The translations under genes were made by a program, and so were the position numbers. Shown piece after piece: positions 51,399 through 62,577 of a stretch of 64,000 nt of DNA (the stretch's first letter is position 1; every line of letters starts with the position of its first letter). The notes under the pieces are model-generated. The model saw only the letters and a list, made by a program, of their open reading frames with translations, was not told where the DNA came from and did not search any database. The DNA comes from Oscheius sp. JU75 (Eukaryota > Nematoda > Chromadorea > Rhabditida > Rhabditidae). The stretch is taken from NCBI GenBank assembly GCA_037178855.1, contig JASJZC010000004.1, positions 248,001 through 312,000 on the forward strand. The letters are read 5' to 3'.

Positions 51399-54300
51399 TC
51401 ACCAAACTCCCACTTGTTTAATTGTAGCATAGATGATCTTCTGTTTCTCCATTTCTTCCTGGCTAATAGTTTTGGTGGGAGCCTTCTCAAAATACACCTT
51501 TTTTCTCTGTCTCTTCCCAGCTCTTATGTGGTACTTGATCAGGATGGGTAGGAAGAACAGGAAGACAGGTAAAAGCTACAAGCTTTCATTACTCCCAATG
51601 TGTAAAGAACTTACAAAAAGAGGAGTTTTGATGATCTGAACCGTGAGATCATAGTAGTTCCACAGTTCATGATTCAGTCGAAAGAAGAGCAGACCACAGC
51701 CGGCTATCAGGTAGACGAGGAGCAGGAGTATAACGTAAACTAGAGTAATTACTATGATGAACAAGATTTTACTGATGTTCGTTTGAAATATACAGGAAAA
51801 TGCTCCGACAATGCTGAAATGACAGAAGTTGAAGAGAAGAGGGGTGTCTCTTACTCTCGGACTTTCAGATTGTACCAGCAGAGGAATTGAAACAGAAGGA
51901 GAGAGAGTATACACATTCCTATACCGAACATGAAGCAGGCGTTCATTCTGAAAACTTCTGGTAAAGCAGTCTTTGTCTCTGTCTCTCTTACTTCACAGTC
52001 ACTGATGACGGAGTGATCAGGACCGATACCGACGGTTCATCAAAGTCCGCATCCATATAGACAAAATACCCGACCAGTAAAGGACTCAGAAGCTTTATTT
52101 TCAAATTTCTCAGCATCAATGATCAACTTACCGCAATCAAACTGAAACAAATGCCAATTGACGCACCTCGTCTCTCATAGGAGGCGGAGAGAGTAGCTAT
52201 TACTCTCTCAATACATGCCAGAGTTTGAAGTTTTATCTGGAATTGATTATTATGATTGGATTCAAGTATGAACACCTGGACTAACAGAAGGTAGAAGTTG
52301 GCCAAGTGACCAAATACATAGGGATCGCGAGAGAGGTAAATATCGCATGGTTTCATCTCGTGGGAGATCATGGAGTAGAACTGGAATTGGAAAAATTGTC
52401 TTTAAGAGTAGGGAAACTTGCTATGTAACAAGTCAAATAGATAGATTGTAGCAGGGCGATGAATAAATAGAAGATGAGGATAATCTGAATATGGTTTTGC
52501 CCTCTGTCTCTCTTCAAGAATTGGCCAACACAATTATCCGCCCTGGCTCATTTATGTAGAGGAAACACAGACTCTACAGGGCGCGCGCCAATTACTTGCG
52601 CGCATGTATTGCAGTGTAAAAACCACATTATACGATAAGTTTTTCTATAAATTTAACAGTATATTTATTGAATAACATCTAACAACATAGAATCGAAATT
52701 ATCACCTTTGGCAGAAACGCAGACTCGAAGTCACTTCTTGGACGCATCGCAGATGGCACGGAGGTAGTTCTTATCCAAATCGTCCCGAACTTTGATGAGA
52801 GCAACTTTCAATGAGTCCAAATTTGGATGGCGGATAGAGCAGGCCTTCTTCTCGATAAGGGCCCAAACAGAGAAGTCCAAAGGATTCAAATCAGGCGAGT
52901 TCGAAGGCCAATCCATGTGAGCGATGAAGTCGGGTAATTCGCGCCGGCACCAGTCTTGGATGACTCTTGCTTTGTGTGCAGGTGCACTGTCCTGTTGGAA
53001 GCACCAACGGCGATTTCCAAAATGGGACTGAGTCCAAGGCTTCAAAACATCTTCGAGAATCTTCTTCTTGTACACACCTTGATTGATTTTGACTCCAGCA
53101 TCGACGAATACCAAAGGACTTTTCCCATCCGATGTGATTGCTCCCCTAACCATGAGCGAAGCTGGATGGGCACTTCTTACGACGCTTTTTCCTTTGGCAA
53201 CAGCTTGTTTCTTCTTTCTGGCAATTACTCGGTCATTTTGACGATTGAGAACAGGCTCAATGTTGAAGAGCTTCTCATCACTGACGAAAATGTGCAGGTG
53301 CGTGTCATTCCTGAAGCGCGCGAGCAACTTCTTGCTTCTCTCCACTCGTATCTTCATCATTCTTTCCGTAAGTAAGTGAGCTTGTTGTTTTCGATAAGAC
53401 CTTAATTCAACCGCTTTTTGACAATAGTTCGGACAGAAGTAGCACCGCTTTTCATCTCCTTGGCCATCTGTCTCATTGAGCGGTTTCCATTTCGTCTTAG
53501 TCTCTTCCGCACTTTTTTGATGACACTGGGAGTGATCACAGTGCATTTTCTTCCTCTTCCAGGACGGTCAGATACGTTTCCAAGCTCCTTGAACCGTTTG
53601 ATCGCTTCTTGAACTGTTCTTTGTGACATTTGAAGTGCATGACTGATCGCTCGCGTACCATGACTCAGCTTCTGATTCGACTTAGCCATGATGTCTAAAC
53701 TAAAAAACAGTGAAAGTAAATATGTAAGAAATACTATAACAAAAATGATAACACACGCCAAAACGTGAAAAATGCAGTCGAAAAAGATTATCTTGTAATT
53801 GGACAAGATTTGCAATTGTAATTGGCGCGCATCCTGTATACACAAAGTACGTCGGATTTGTATACAATTCTTAGACGACTGGTTTGGTAACAAAAGACAA
53901 TTCCAGTTCGCTAATTGTCGGAGATGTTTTCATCTGCTCCGTGAGCAAAAACGCTGTACAAACGCTGTACGCTGTATTTGAAAAAGTTTGAATTCAAAGA
54001 CGACTGTAGGCACACAGTCATTACCAGTTCTTAGAAAGTTGACTTCTAGGTCTGGGAACAACAAAAAGTCCAATGTACAAAAACATGTTTTGTGAACAAA
54101 ATGAGAAGCAAGACAGTACTGTGCACTTGTCTCTCGCACCTCAAATAACGTCTAACAATGTATCAAAAAACGTCTAAAATGTGAGAAGACTTCCTATTCT
54201 CAGTGAAGGATCGAATCTGTATGTTGTCAGGACGAAAACTGTTTGCATAGGAGCAGAAAACCCTATGCGAATTTGAAAGACTCCTTGGTTCAAAATTTTA

Positions 54301-54610
54301 AAATATTCACCTGGAATCCTAATATGTACATACTCTACGAATCTATCTTAAAATTTCCCGAGTCCACTGAGCAAGACTATATTTAGATTTGTAATCACCC
54401 TGTCGTAAAAAAGAAACATCTTTTTGAGACCCTTTGCCCAATATCATTCTTCTGTCTTACCTTAATATTCTTATGAAACGCTCCCGGCACTATGAACTTC
54501 GTAATCACATTGATCATAAGCAATACGACAAAAATACATAGTATCACTCCTATAGTCTCGATGATTCTGGCCAAGAAGAACTTAATCAACACCGCGTCTT
54601 TCTAAATCCT
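51399..54610 (-). CDS. Sre/Sra-superfamily 7TM chemoreceptor, interrupted by a transposon
   Basis: Exon 1 candidate (about 54463-54610): LIKFFLARIIETIGVILCIF...VPGAFHKNIK, a TM1 plus the F-H-x-N motif of Sre receptors. Downstream of the transposon: IILIFYLFIALLQSIYLTCY, then FYSMISHEMKPCDIY..., and the diagnostic TM3 end ACIERVIATLSASYERRG, which matches the E-R-x-x-A-T...Y-E signature of nematode Sre/Sra receptors. Further exons give LLVGYFVYMDADFDEPSVSV, MNACFMFGIGMCILSLLLFQ, ILFIIVITLVYVILLLLVYL and LLPVFLFFLPILIKYHIRAG, ending at 51399. The exon after TM1 (VITNLNIVLLSGLGKF) runs into a stop, and a 1.26-kb maT element sits in the intervening sequence, so the gene may be inactive. Confidence 0.7.
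52577..53836 (-). mobile_element. Tc1/mariner element of maT type (DD37D), 1,260 bp
   Basis: Bounded by TA on both sides. Inverted ends are CAGGGCGCGCGCCAATTAC (left) and, as reverse complement, CAGGATGCGCGCCAATTAC (right), 17 of 19 matching. It contains one transposase gene on the minus strand. Such elements move by cut-and-paste into TA dinucleotides. The TIRs are well preserved, implying a fairly young insertion, inside the Sre-like gene. Confidence 0.93.
52731..53689 (-). pseudogene. maT-like transposase, frameshifted
   Basis: The first part (start 53689, MAKSNQKLSHGTRAISHALQ...) is a helix-turn-helix DNA-binding domain with the GRGRK hook. It stops at 53402 (TIVKKRLN) and the chain continues in another frame with SYRKQQAHLLTERMMKIRVE. 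The catalytic triad is visible: HIFVSDEKLF (first Asp), CFQQDSAPAHKA (second Asp) and WPSNSPDLNPLDFSVW (third Asp). There are 37 residues between the second and third Asp by hand count, the DD37D spacing of the maT clade. Apart from one frameshift at about 53400 it is intact, so it is recently dead, or the shift is a sequencing error. Confidence 0.9.
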
Positions 54611-56128
54611 ATTCTCAGCTAAAGACGGATAAGAACACGAACCAGACAGTGACTCTCCTCGAGGAATCTGGTCGTCTCCATTGTCAATGTCATAGTCACA
54701 AGGTATATATATATGATATCGCAACAGGTGTGAATAGTGGGGAGGAACTCGAAGAATTGCGTCACAGAAATGGCAAAGTGTGTGGTTTGACGCTTGAGAA
54801 AGACGAAGCAGATGTCTTTTTGATTGAATCTGCTGAAACGTACAAGCTCGATTACATAACGGGGTGATAATTGAGGTTCGAGGCTTGGTTCCCGGTTGAG
54901 TGACATAGAGTTGTAGCCACAGATTCGACAGTCAGACAATCGCGTCGTTGTTCCACTACTTTTGAGGCTACAGACGAAAACAGTAGTTCAAGAATACATA
55001 GAATATAAAATAGGACAACTAAAACGGACAAATCGGAAGACAACAAAAAATTAGACAGACAAATCGACAGGAAATAGGCACTATCGGAAACACAATAGTA
55101 TCTGTGCGAACACTATATGCCTGTGTAAGAGCAAAGTTGTGTTTATGTATTGCCATTAAAGTGGAGAGAGAATGAGACAGACAAAAACACACAAAAAGGC
55201 AGTGAGATAGAGATATCTTTCTTTACTAAAACGCTTAGTGGTGTCCGTTGTTCAAGATAAAAGATCAAGCAAAACGACGGTGGATGTCTCTTAGTTTCAA
55301 CCGCTAATTTGCCCAGTTTTGTCTGTACAAACAGTATTTACCTTTTCCAAAATCTTCTTGTCGTTGGTTTACGTTGCGATTTGTGATTTGCAATAGTGTG
55401 ACTTGTAATAAACTTCATTATATTGTTTTAGCCAAAAACACAACCCCCCACAAAAAATTTTGTGTTTGGTCCCCGTTACCCAAAAAAACGTTATACTGAT
55501 CGACCCAAGCTCTGAAACTGAATAGCCAGTCGGCTATCCGATCTGCTGGTATGAAATAGTGATCTATTTTAGATTGGATAGTAGTTTACTATGACTTGCC
55601 ACAACGTTCTTATTTAAATAGCCAATGACGATATTCAAATATCTAGCTTCCTCTCAGGCGAGAGGAGCAAATGCAAAATCGGCTTCTACCGCTCCGCCGA
55701 TTTCTATATTTTTTTTTAGAGATTTGCTTAAATCGAATTAGCCGTCATCGTCACTAGCAATATGCTGTCTCCTTTAGTATCATACATATTAACAGACGTA
55801 GTGTAGCTCGTAGTTAAAAAAATTAGTTTTGGCAAGGAATTTAACAAACAGCTTGAACCAGCATAGCGCGGTGATAAGTCAGTTGTGAGCAGAGAGTCAC
55901 ATGGGAATGTTGCTCTATTCGTGGAAGCCGCTGTATTTACACCATCTACAACTTCTAGATAGATTACAGAACATAGAAAAACTCCACAGAGACGACTGCG
56001 TCTGAGGTACCGAACCTAGCGACGGCCATTCCAAAGCTGTATAAACTTTGAGCCCAAATAAGCACTAAATGGTCTGTTTGCTTATTGAGTAACACAATCC
56101 GTCCTCGACATTTTCACTTTATTTGCGA
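54611..56128. other. Region upstream of the Sre-like gene, no confident gene
   Basis: The minus strand 54619-54820 (FFEFLPTIHTCCDIIYIYLV...) is hydrophobic and duplicated in part near 51350-51395. It may be a 5' exon of the Sre-like gene. The rest (54940-56128) shows nothing recognisable. Confidence 0.4.
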
Positions 56129-57844
56129 ATGTTTCTCTTCCTCATGGTCGTCCTCTCAGATGCACAAAAAGTCTATCCAACATTCCGAGAAATGGTCTTA
56201 GATAATGAAACGGTGGGATACCACAAGACGGAATCACCCTATGACATCTATCACATTCCGTTGGATGTGCAAATTGTTCCGGCTTTTGTGGTACTTACTG
56301 AAGTGGTATATCAGCTTTTCAAATTTGTGGTCTTTCGATTTTCAGATTGAGTCTCAACAGCTTGTCAGTTTTATCTTTAATGTGGTTTTTGTAAGTTCGC
56401 TAATTTACAAAACAATTGACAACAAAGGCTTGGCACGATCTCCGTCTTCGATTCGATCCTGAGATAATTGGTCTCAACACCACTATGGTTCCATCCAATC
56501 TGATCTGGATACCAACAATCGACTGCTTTAACTGGTACCAACTCCTTTTATCATATATAAAAGTTCCTTGTACGCACCTGTTTTACAGGTGGAAAAACTT
56601 TTGAACGTTTTACGAAGTTTTCTAGCAAAAGAATCTGAATCTAGCAAAGGTCAAAATGTAGTTTTGATATGTTTTTTTGCTGGAAGAGCTTTCGGTATTG
56701 GTTTTCAGTGTTGACGTCAAAAAAATGGACAAAGAGACGGAAAGTAACGAAGCTATGGTTCGTTAATCGTATTTTCTGAATACATAAACACAGATCATAG
56801 CTGACGGTGGCGTACAACTATTTCAAAAAGCTCGTTTTGACACCGTTTGTCAAATGGATTTAGGTACACAGAAAATGGAACCAGACTATCAATCAGTTCA
56901 TTTAGAAGCTTTTCCATTTGACACTCAGTTCTGCGGAGTAACTTTCTACGTGGGTCTAGCGTCTGATGGCAGGATCTACCTCAATGTGAGCAACGTTTCC
57001 AACATCGACATACTTCTGGTGAATCTTTTATTTTCATGCTCAGTCAAGTTCAAGAGCGCACCCAAAGTTGACTTGCCACCCAGTTTAGATTCTTTTTTTG
57101 TGAAAAATAGAACTTCTGGACAGAACTTGCTCGCTTCTGTTCGTGGCCTCGGAAAACATACAAACAAATAAACAAAGTCCGCCACAGAAACTATCGCGTT
57201 TTGGATAGTAGAGTTTTAAAGAACAAGTTCAGGGAACACCAGAATGGAACATTGAATCTGATATAAATCTTGGACTAGGTGGAAGCGACGGCCTATATGT
57301 CGCAATAAGGTTTTCTTTAAAACGGAACTCCACCTTCTATATTCTAATGCTCATCGTTCCCACAACATTAATAACTTCCTTGTGCTTGGCGTCTCTAACT
57401 CTACCTTTAGACTTCGGCAAATCGGACAAGGTATGGTAGTAGCTCTTTAAAGTGACTGAAATGCAGTACACAATAGGAATTAGTGGTCTACTTGGACTGA
57501 CCTTTTTACTGAGTATTATTATTGAACAGGTGCCTCGCTCTTCTAAAATGCCTATACTAGGTAAAAAAAATCTTGCTTAGCAGCTGTTTTCTTCAGGTCA
57601 ATGGCTGCTCGTAGAAATGTTTTTTTGCGTCTTTGCTACAGTTTCAGACGAGCCATTGCGGAAGATCAAAAAAATGTATAAAGTATATAAATCGAGTTTC
57701 AGATTATTTAGGCAAAGCATACTATCGGATTTCACTATCGATTTTGCTGCTTTTACTGTCTTCTTTGGTGGTAACATGCTTACCACAGTATTGATGTTTT
57801 CTTTACGACCCGAATCGAAGAAAATTTCTGATCCTGTTTTGTGA
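56129..57844 (+). CDS. Cys-loop ligand-gated ion channel subunit
   Basis: About ten short exons. Signal peptide MFLFLMVVLSDA, then QKVYPTFREMVLDNETVGYH, IPLDVQIVPAFV, WHDLRLRFDPEIIGLNTTMV and SNLIWIPTIDCFN (binding loop A region). Next is the Cys loop C-QMDLEAFPFDTQF-C, formed only when a 42-nt intron (GTACACAG...TTCATTTAG, about 56863-56904) is removed. Then STFYILMLIVPTTLITSLCL (M1), LTLPLDFGKSDK (M1-M2 linker), YTIGISGLLGLTFLLSIII (M2), a reduced M3-M4 loop with YKVYKSSFRLFRQ, and M4 FAAFTVFFGGNMLTTVLMF. It ends at 57844. Loop C lacks vicinal cysteines and the linker lacks the Pro-Ala-Arg of chloride channels. It resembles the diverse nematode lgc/acr group; the ligand is unknown. Confidence 0.88.
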
Positions 57845-57904
57845 TATAGCTAATAAATGTGCGAGAGAGTCTGTTTTTATGTTTGTCCGACGATGTTCGA
57901 CGCC

Positions 57905-58040
57905 TGTCGTCTGGGAGGTCGAAAAGTCCCTCTGGGAATGAAAAATACGTTTGGGAAATGGAAAAGTCCGTCTATGAGATAAAAAAATTCGCCTGGGAGA
58001 TGAAAGTAAGTCTGGGACACGAAAAAGCCCATCTGAGAAA
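57905..58040 (+). repeat. Degenerate 21-bp tandem repeat
   Basis: Six or so units of roughly GAAAAGTCCGTCTGGGAGAT. The frame through it stays open (58 codons) and gives heptad-like EKYVWEM / EKSVYEI / KKFAWEM. A minisatellite; a coding role is not supported because there is no flanking gene. Confidence 0.7.
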
Positions 58041-58079
58041 TCGTTCTGGTGGCAGCTTCGCAGTCAGGGATGGGCGATT

Positions 58080-58312
58080 AATAGCAGAAGGGATAGAAAT
58101 CGGGTAAAAATATAAGGAACCAGATTATAACTGTCATCAGATTAACTAGGGGCGATAGCATTACTTGGATAGGAAGTTGGGTTCGAGAGATGGGAAAATA
58201 GTTTCAAAGAGCGATAGGGAAATGGGTTTAACTGATTAGCAGTGGTCTTTAGTAATCGTTTTACTGAAGAGACGGTACGGCCCGAAGGGGCGCAAAAAAT
58301 TAGGCTACCTTA
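58080..58312 (+). repeat. Dispersed repeat R1, copy 2
   Basis: Matches 9140-9415 in the same orientation (shared blocks ATAGCATTACTTGGATAG and TTAACTGATTAGCAGTGGTC). It lies directly after the 21-bp tandem repeat, which is absent at copy 1. Confidence 0.75.
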
Positions 58313-58552
58313 ACTAGTGTTTCGGAAAAGAAAAAAAGTTGAAGTCTTCTAACTTAATTTTGATTAATCATCTAAAAAGAAAGTTTCTCTTGTCACTGAC
58401 GACTCATACTGACAGAGACAATCTTTCATAGAAGCCTCAAGTCTCCAAGTAGGAGACTGCCTACTGAAACAATCCGACGATGATCTCTCATCCACAAATA
58501 TCTCTTCAATTTCTCAGTAGTACAAAAGAGATCTGTTCTCCTCTAACCGACC

Positions 58553-58809
58553 ATGGTCTTGTTCCAATTATTTCAAGCCCATCTCTTCCAGATGTTTGTG
58601 AATGGCTTGTCTGTCTTTTGTTGTTCGAATGTCTCAAGTAATACGTTGGTTCAAACTGTTAGAAACACAATAGTCAGCTGTGAGGACGGGTCTCATACTG
58701 TAAGTCTTACCTTAACCCCAAAAAACTCGAAATTTAGTGTAACGTCTCAAACGTTGGACTGCTGCTGGAAATAGTGAAATTCGCCACTCCCAGCAGCAGT
58801 CAAATATGA
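58553..58809 (+). CDS. Possible small cysteine-containing protein (72 aa)
   Basis: Two exons, 58553-58699 and 58738-58809, join in phase 0 over a 38-nt intron. It starts MVLFQLFQAHLFQMFVNGLS, a hydrophobic stretch that could act as a signal peptide, has five Cys, and ends ...VKFATPSSSQI. Family unknown. Support is only the splice sites and phase. Confidence 0.35.
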
Positions 58810-58998
58810 GAGGTTGAGCAAAAAGACAGAAAGACGGAAAATATTTGTGTTTGGGTAATCTTCGATCAGGGCACTTTCAGAACCTGTTTCAGAAAAACAA
58901 AACATGACCCTTACTTTCAAAACTTCCTTGATTCTCTATCTGTTCTCTCTATGGTTCTGTCTCATTATGACATTGCAAATCCCAAAGTCTTATAGAAA

Positions 58999-59919
58999 AT
59001 GGCCTCTTTCAACGAAAAGGACGAGAAATGGAGGCTTCGGTTCCTATGTACAAGGCTTCACTGTTACGTGAGATTATCCTATATAGAGTTGGTATGTTCC
59101 AAAATATAGGAGGCAACCAAGAACTACTGTTTCTCAATGATTGGAGCAACCCTGGTTCTGTTTATCTTCAAGGTTTTCTTTGGATGGAGCAGCGACACAA
59201 CACCTACTGTAAGTCTATCTAAAGACTAATTCACTATGAGTGAAGAGAAAAATATGGAAGAGACGATCCATTCGGTTTACCAATTTTCAAAATTGTTAGG
59301 TCCTGGCATAGTAATCAGCCAATTCGAAAAGGTACCGTGATCGAGAACTTCCCCCCAAACTTCATTTGTCAGGCTTCTCAGTGAACACTATCGTAGACTG
59401 ACACATGATAAAAAACCCTTATGGTCTGGGCACAAATCTCTAAATCACAAACTCATGTTCAGTTAATAGCCTTCGGTCTTCTCACCCTCCCCTGTCCCTT
59501 TCTTCTCATCGCCACCTACAAGAAGGACTGCCGTTTCATCGTCCCAGCCCTGATCATTTTTGCATCGACAATGCTGGCTACATTTGTCCTCCTCTTTGTC
59601 CTGGTCTACTTCTTTATCTTCCCACAGTCCGAATGGCCAGTAAATGTCTTGGTAAGGGATCAGATTGCTGACTTATAATCTTCCAGAACACAACTATGGT
59701 TATGGATCTCAACAATAAGGAGAATCGGAGCGCTAGCGGTAAGCAAATCCTGATAAGAACAATATTTAAGTTTCAGCCAGACGCTGGGCCTGCTTCAGAA
59801 TCTTCATCTTTTTGTTACCTGCCTGGCTACTCTACATTTTCTACCTGAGAATCTTCTTGAAGTGTTACCACTTTCTCAAGGAGAAGGCGGAGTTCGAGAG
59901 AACTCAAGAAGCTGTTTAA
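58999..59919 (+). CDS. Four-pass membrane protein, 183 aa (LAPTM-like layout)
   Basis: Five exons (58999-59067, 59110-59208, 59463-59651, 59687-59738, 59777-59919) join in phase to 184 codons. A hydrophilic MASFNEKDEKWRLRF start is followed by TM1 (SMIGATLVLFIFKVFFGW), TM2 (LIAFGLLTLPCPFLLIATY), TM3 (FIVPALIIFASTMLATFVLL...), an Asn-rich loop (NTTMVMDLNNKENRSAS) and TM4 (CFRIFIFLLPAWLLYIFYL). The charged tail is KCYHFLKEKAEFERTQEAV. The order resembles lysosome-associated four-pass proteins of the LAPTM/MARVEL-like type, but no diagnostic motif was found; function unknown. Confidence 0.65.
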
Positions 59920-60036
59920 GTATGAGATTGTGTCCTAAAACAGTAAATGAAGTACGAGTCGACCACATTTTTCTGTTTATTGAATCTGACAACTAAAATC
60001 ACTGACTGAATATTTTCTGATAACATAAGTACATAA

Positions 60037-60990
60037 TTATGAAGATCCATGACTCTTTAAGCTCTTCATCTTCACGGCGATCACAATAGAGGTGTGACTC
60101 TCGCCCATCGGTTTCTCAGCGCAGCTCACAACTGTGGCTTCCTGTGGCATCTGTCTTCCGTATTTCTGAAAAATGGTCAGAATCATAGATACGAAACCGA
60201 ACCTTCAGATCGTCCTCAATCTTCAACGTGTACAGATCCTTGCTGATTCGGCTGTCTCTAAACAGAGCTTCCAGAGCATGGATGTAGATTGTGTGGTTCT
60301 CATTCTGAAGGGCCTTGGCCCGGACCGGCAACCATTCCTGGATCATTTTCAGGTCGGCGGCTGACTCGGTGTAGTAGCGCCAATTGACAGCGTAGTGGTT
60401 GTGAGTGACGAAATGGACGGGAATGCCAGATTTGGTTTGTTGATAAGCTGTCTGACTGAAGGAGGAACGGTAAGTGAGCCAGATCTGTCGGCCGTTTTCG
60501 GCTTCCTAAAGCAGTAAAGTAGAATTCGAAAAGTAAACGATTATCTACTAGGAATTGCTCTCGGCTTGAACCATGCCAGTTATAAAAAAAAGTTTACTCA
60601 CCCATCCCTTCCTATTGACAGCAATGTTCGTGTATCTTCTCATTGACAAATCCCTGGCCGCTTCCGCACTTCCTCTGTTCCTGCTAGCGTTGAGCAGTTT
60701 TCCAAAGCTCGGAACCTCGAAAATGTTGGCAGTAGACCAGGAGATTGGAGCGAGAGCCTTGAAATCCGTCACGTACTGATGGGACAAAAGTCCTCGAGAG
60801 GCACAGTAGGCCTTGGCTTCCATTACGGCCGGCTCGGACATGTAACCATTGAACTGGATGAACTCGTAGCGGCCAGTGAAGGAGCTAAAAGATTGTACTA
60901 CTTGGGATAGGGATAGGTAGCAAACCTGACAGGTAGTCCAAGAATTGGGCAGACGAGAAGGGAAAAGAAAATGAGGGAAGAGAGGACCAT
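60037..60990 (-). CDS. Secreted protein of unknown family
   Basis: The exon from 60990 encodes a clear signal peptide (MVLSSLIFFSLLVCPILGLP). A short intron precedes SFTGRYEFIQFNGYMSEPAV, ALAPISWSTANIFEVPSFGK and RYTNIAVNRKGW. Further exons give GRQIWLTYRSSFSQTAYQQT, FVTHNHYAVNWRYYTESAAD, ENHTIYIHALEALFRDSRIS and a last exon KYGRQMPQEATVVSCAEKP...GSS, stopping at 60037. Aromatic-rich strands and two Cys suggest a folded extracellular domain. Convergent with the four-pass gene (117 bp between stops). Confidence 0.68.
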
Positions 60991-61888
60991 TTTGCAGAAG
61001 GAATGAGTGGTGAATGACTGACTTCTGGCTGCTGGCACACACAGAGAAGCTCAGCTTTTGAGTAGAATTGAAAGCGACGCTGACGTGTTGGTCTCATGAG
61101 TCAAGCGGTGGTTCTTCTACTAGAGACGTGCACTTTTGGAGCCAGATATGTTTCGTTCCGTCCTTATGATAGTAAGTAGAGCTATCTACAACTTAACATA
61201 TATTACACGATTCGAAGTTCAGTGACCAGAATAGCCACATTGAATTTTTAGGGTTCGGATAGATAAGAATAGTGAAAAGACATGAAAGTGTGTCGATGAC
61301 TGAAAGCCTGGAAGTTTCCGGAACAACACATATGACGCTTGGCACTATGACAAGTTTTATTTCCAAAATATGTACAGTTTACTAACAGGATACCGGTGCC
61401 TACCAGTATTTACACAATGTACAGTTTTCACTATGTTCCGGATCAAACTCAGGGAGTCCTTCCAAACTAGCCTAAAAATAACTTTTTTTTGACAAAAAGG
61501 GCCTAGACCTACAGCATGTCCTCCAGCAAGGGGAGAAACATAGACAGTCTTGGTGATGTGAATGGCTCTGCGAGGCTCGGAGCCATGAATCAATTGAAAG
61601 ACGAGGAAAAGCCAGGGAAACTTTGCAGAGTTCATCTTTTACAGCTCCAAGAAGAAAGATTGAAGAAAAGAGCGAGAGTACAAAAACAAAGAGTACAAAT
61701 AGATCTTCGACGCCACAAACAAGTTTGCTGGCCTTAAGGCTGTTTGTGTGGTCGCGTTGACCTCCCGAGACCGAAGATTTTGCATGGTAACATCTGCCAA
61801 AACGTGCATAGAAAGACGAGGAAGCAAATTTTAGTGAAAGAAACTTACAGGAGGTACTTCACATACAGCGAAAAACGTGATTGCCGTG
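60991..61888. other. Intergenic, no confident gene
   Basis: A + frame at 61516-61737 (MSSSKGRNIDSLGDVNGSAR...) is open and Lys/Arg/Gln-rich, with helical character (EERLKKRARVQKQRVQIDLR). It could be a small basic protein but has no other support. A possible T-rich tract precedes the tRNA-Tyr. Confidence 0.35.
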
Positions 61889-61972
61889 CCGTCGATAGCT
61901 CAGTTGGTAGAGCGGAGGACTGTAGCAAGTTCAGATATCCTTAGGTCGCTGGTTCGAATCCGGCTCGACGGA
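61889..61972 (+). tRNA. tRNA-Tyr-GTA: tRNA-Tyr (anticodon GUA) with an 11-nt intron
   Basis: 84 nt in all. The acceptor CCGTCGA pairs with TCGACGG, the anticodon is in ACTGTAG, and the intron CAAGTTCAGAT sits one base 3' of the anticodon, the canonical place. Exon 2 resumes ATCCTTAGG, and the T-arm is GCTGGTTCGAATCCGGC. Confidence 0.95.
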
Positions 61973-62577
61973 ATGCTTTTTGCTTACCTTCTGAACTTTT
62001 GTATATGAAAAAGTTTTGACCGAAAATGTTTATCTTTTACCATCATCGAAAAGCTGTTTTTTGATGCGTATGAGTTTTGTGCAAAAGAAGGAAATAATCT
62101 ATGGGGAGTATCATGGTGACTTTCACAAATGTTGTAACTCCTGACCCTCAAAAGTCAGATTATAAAAAACTTTTCGGCTTTCTTCAGTTTTGCATTCTGA
62201 TAGAGCCTAACAAGATCTTTCCAAAACCGTCTAGAAATCCAAGCGATCTTCAAAAATCATGGAAATGTGAAGGCTAGAAGGCGCGCATTAGGCGACAAAA
62301 TTGACCAGGCAGGGAAAACCTAAAGTTTTGAATCACAGAACGATCGAAGCTGATACTGTGTCTAGCGAAAAGGGCCTCAGAACCACCTTGTTAAACAATC
62401 GATGAGTCCCAGACTATGAAATCATCTACATCCCGGAGAATGTGTTGTCGTCGTAGACTACACACACTAAAGAAACGACGCTTTGTGTCGTAAACTGTAT
62501 TGCTTTGCAAAGTCGAAAAAATCCCCGTCTACCATCCCGTCTGGAACACGATTTTCCGATCCACTCCTAGCTTCGTC
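61973..62577. other. Intergenic, nothing recognised
   Basis: No gene or repeat was recognised between tRNA-Tyr and the Thr-rich secreted gene. Confidence 0.5.

Noticed and set aside
52956-53375. 139-codon plus-strand frame
   Set aside because: Antisense to the transposase DDE domain.
57859-58107. 82-codon coiled-coil-like protein
   Set aside because: A by-product of a 21-bp minisatellite and repeat R1; no promoter, intron structure or homology.
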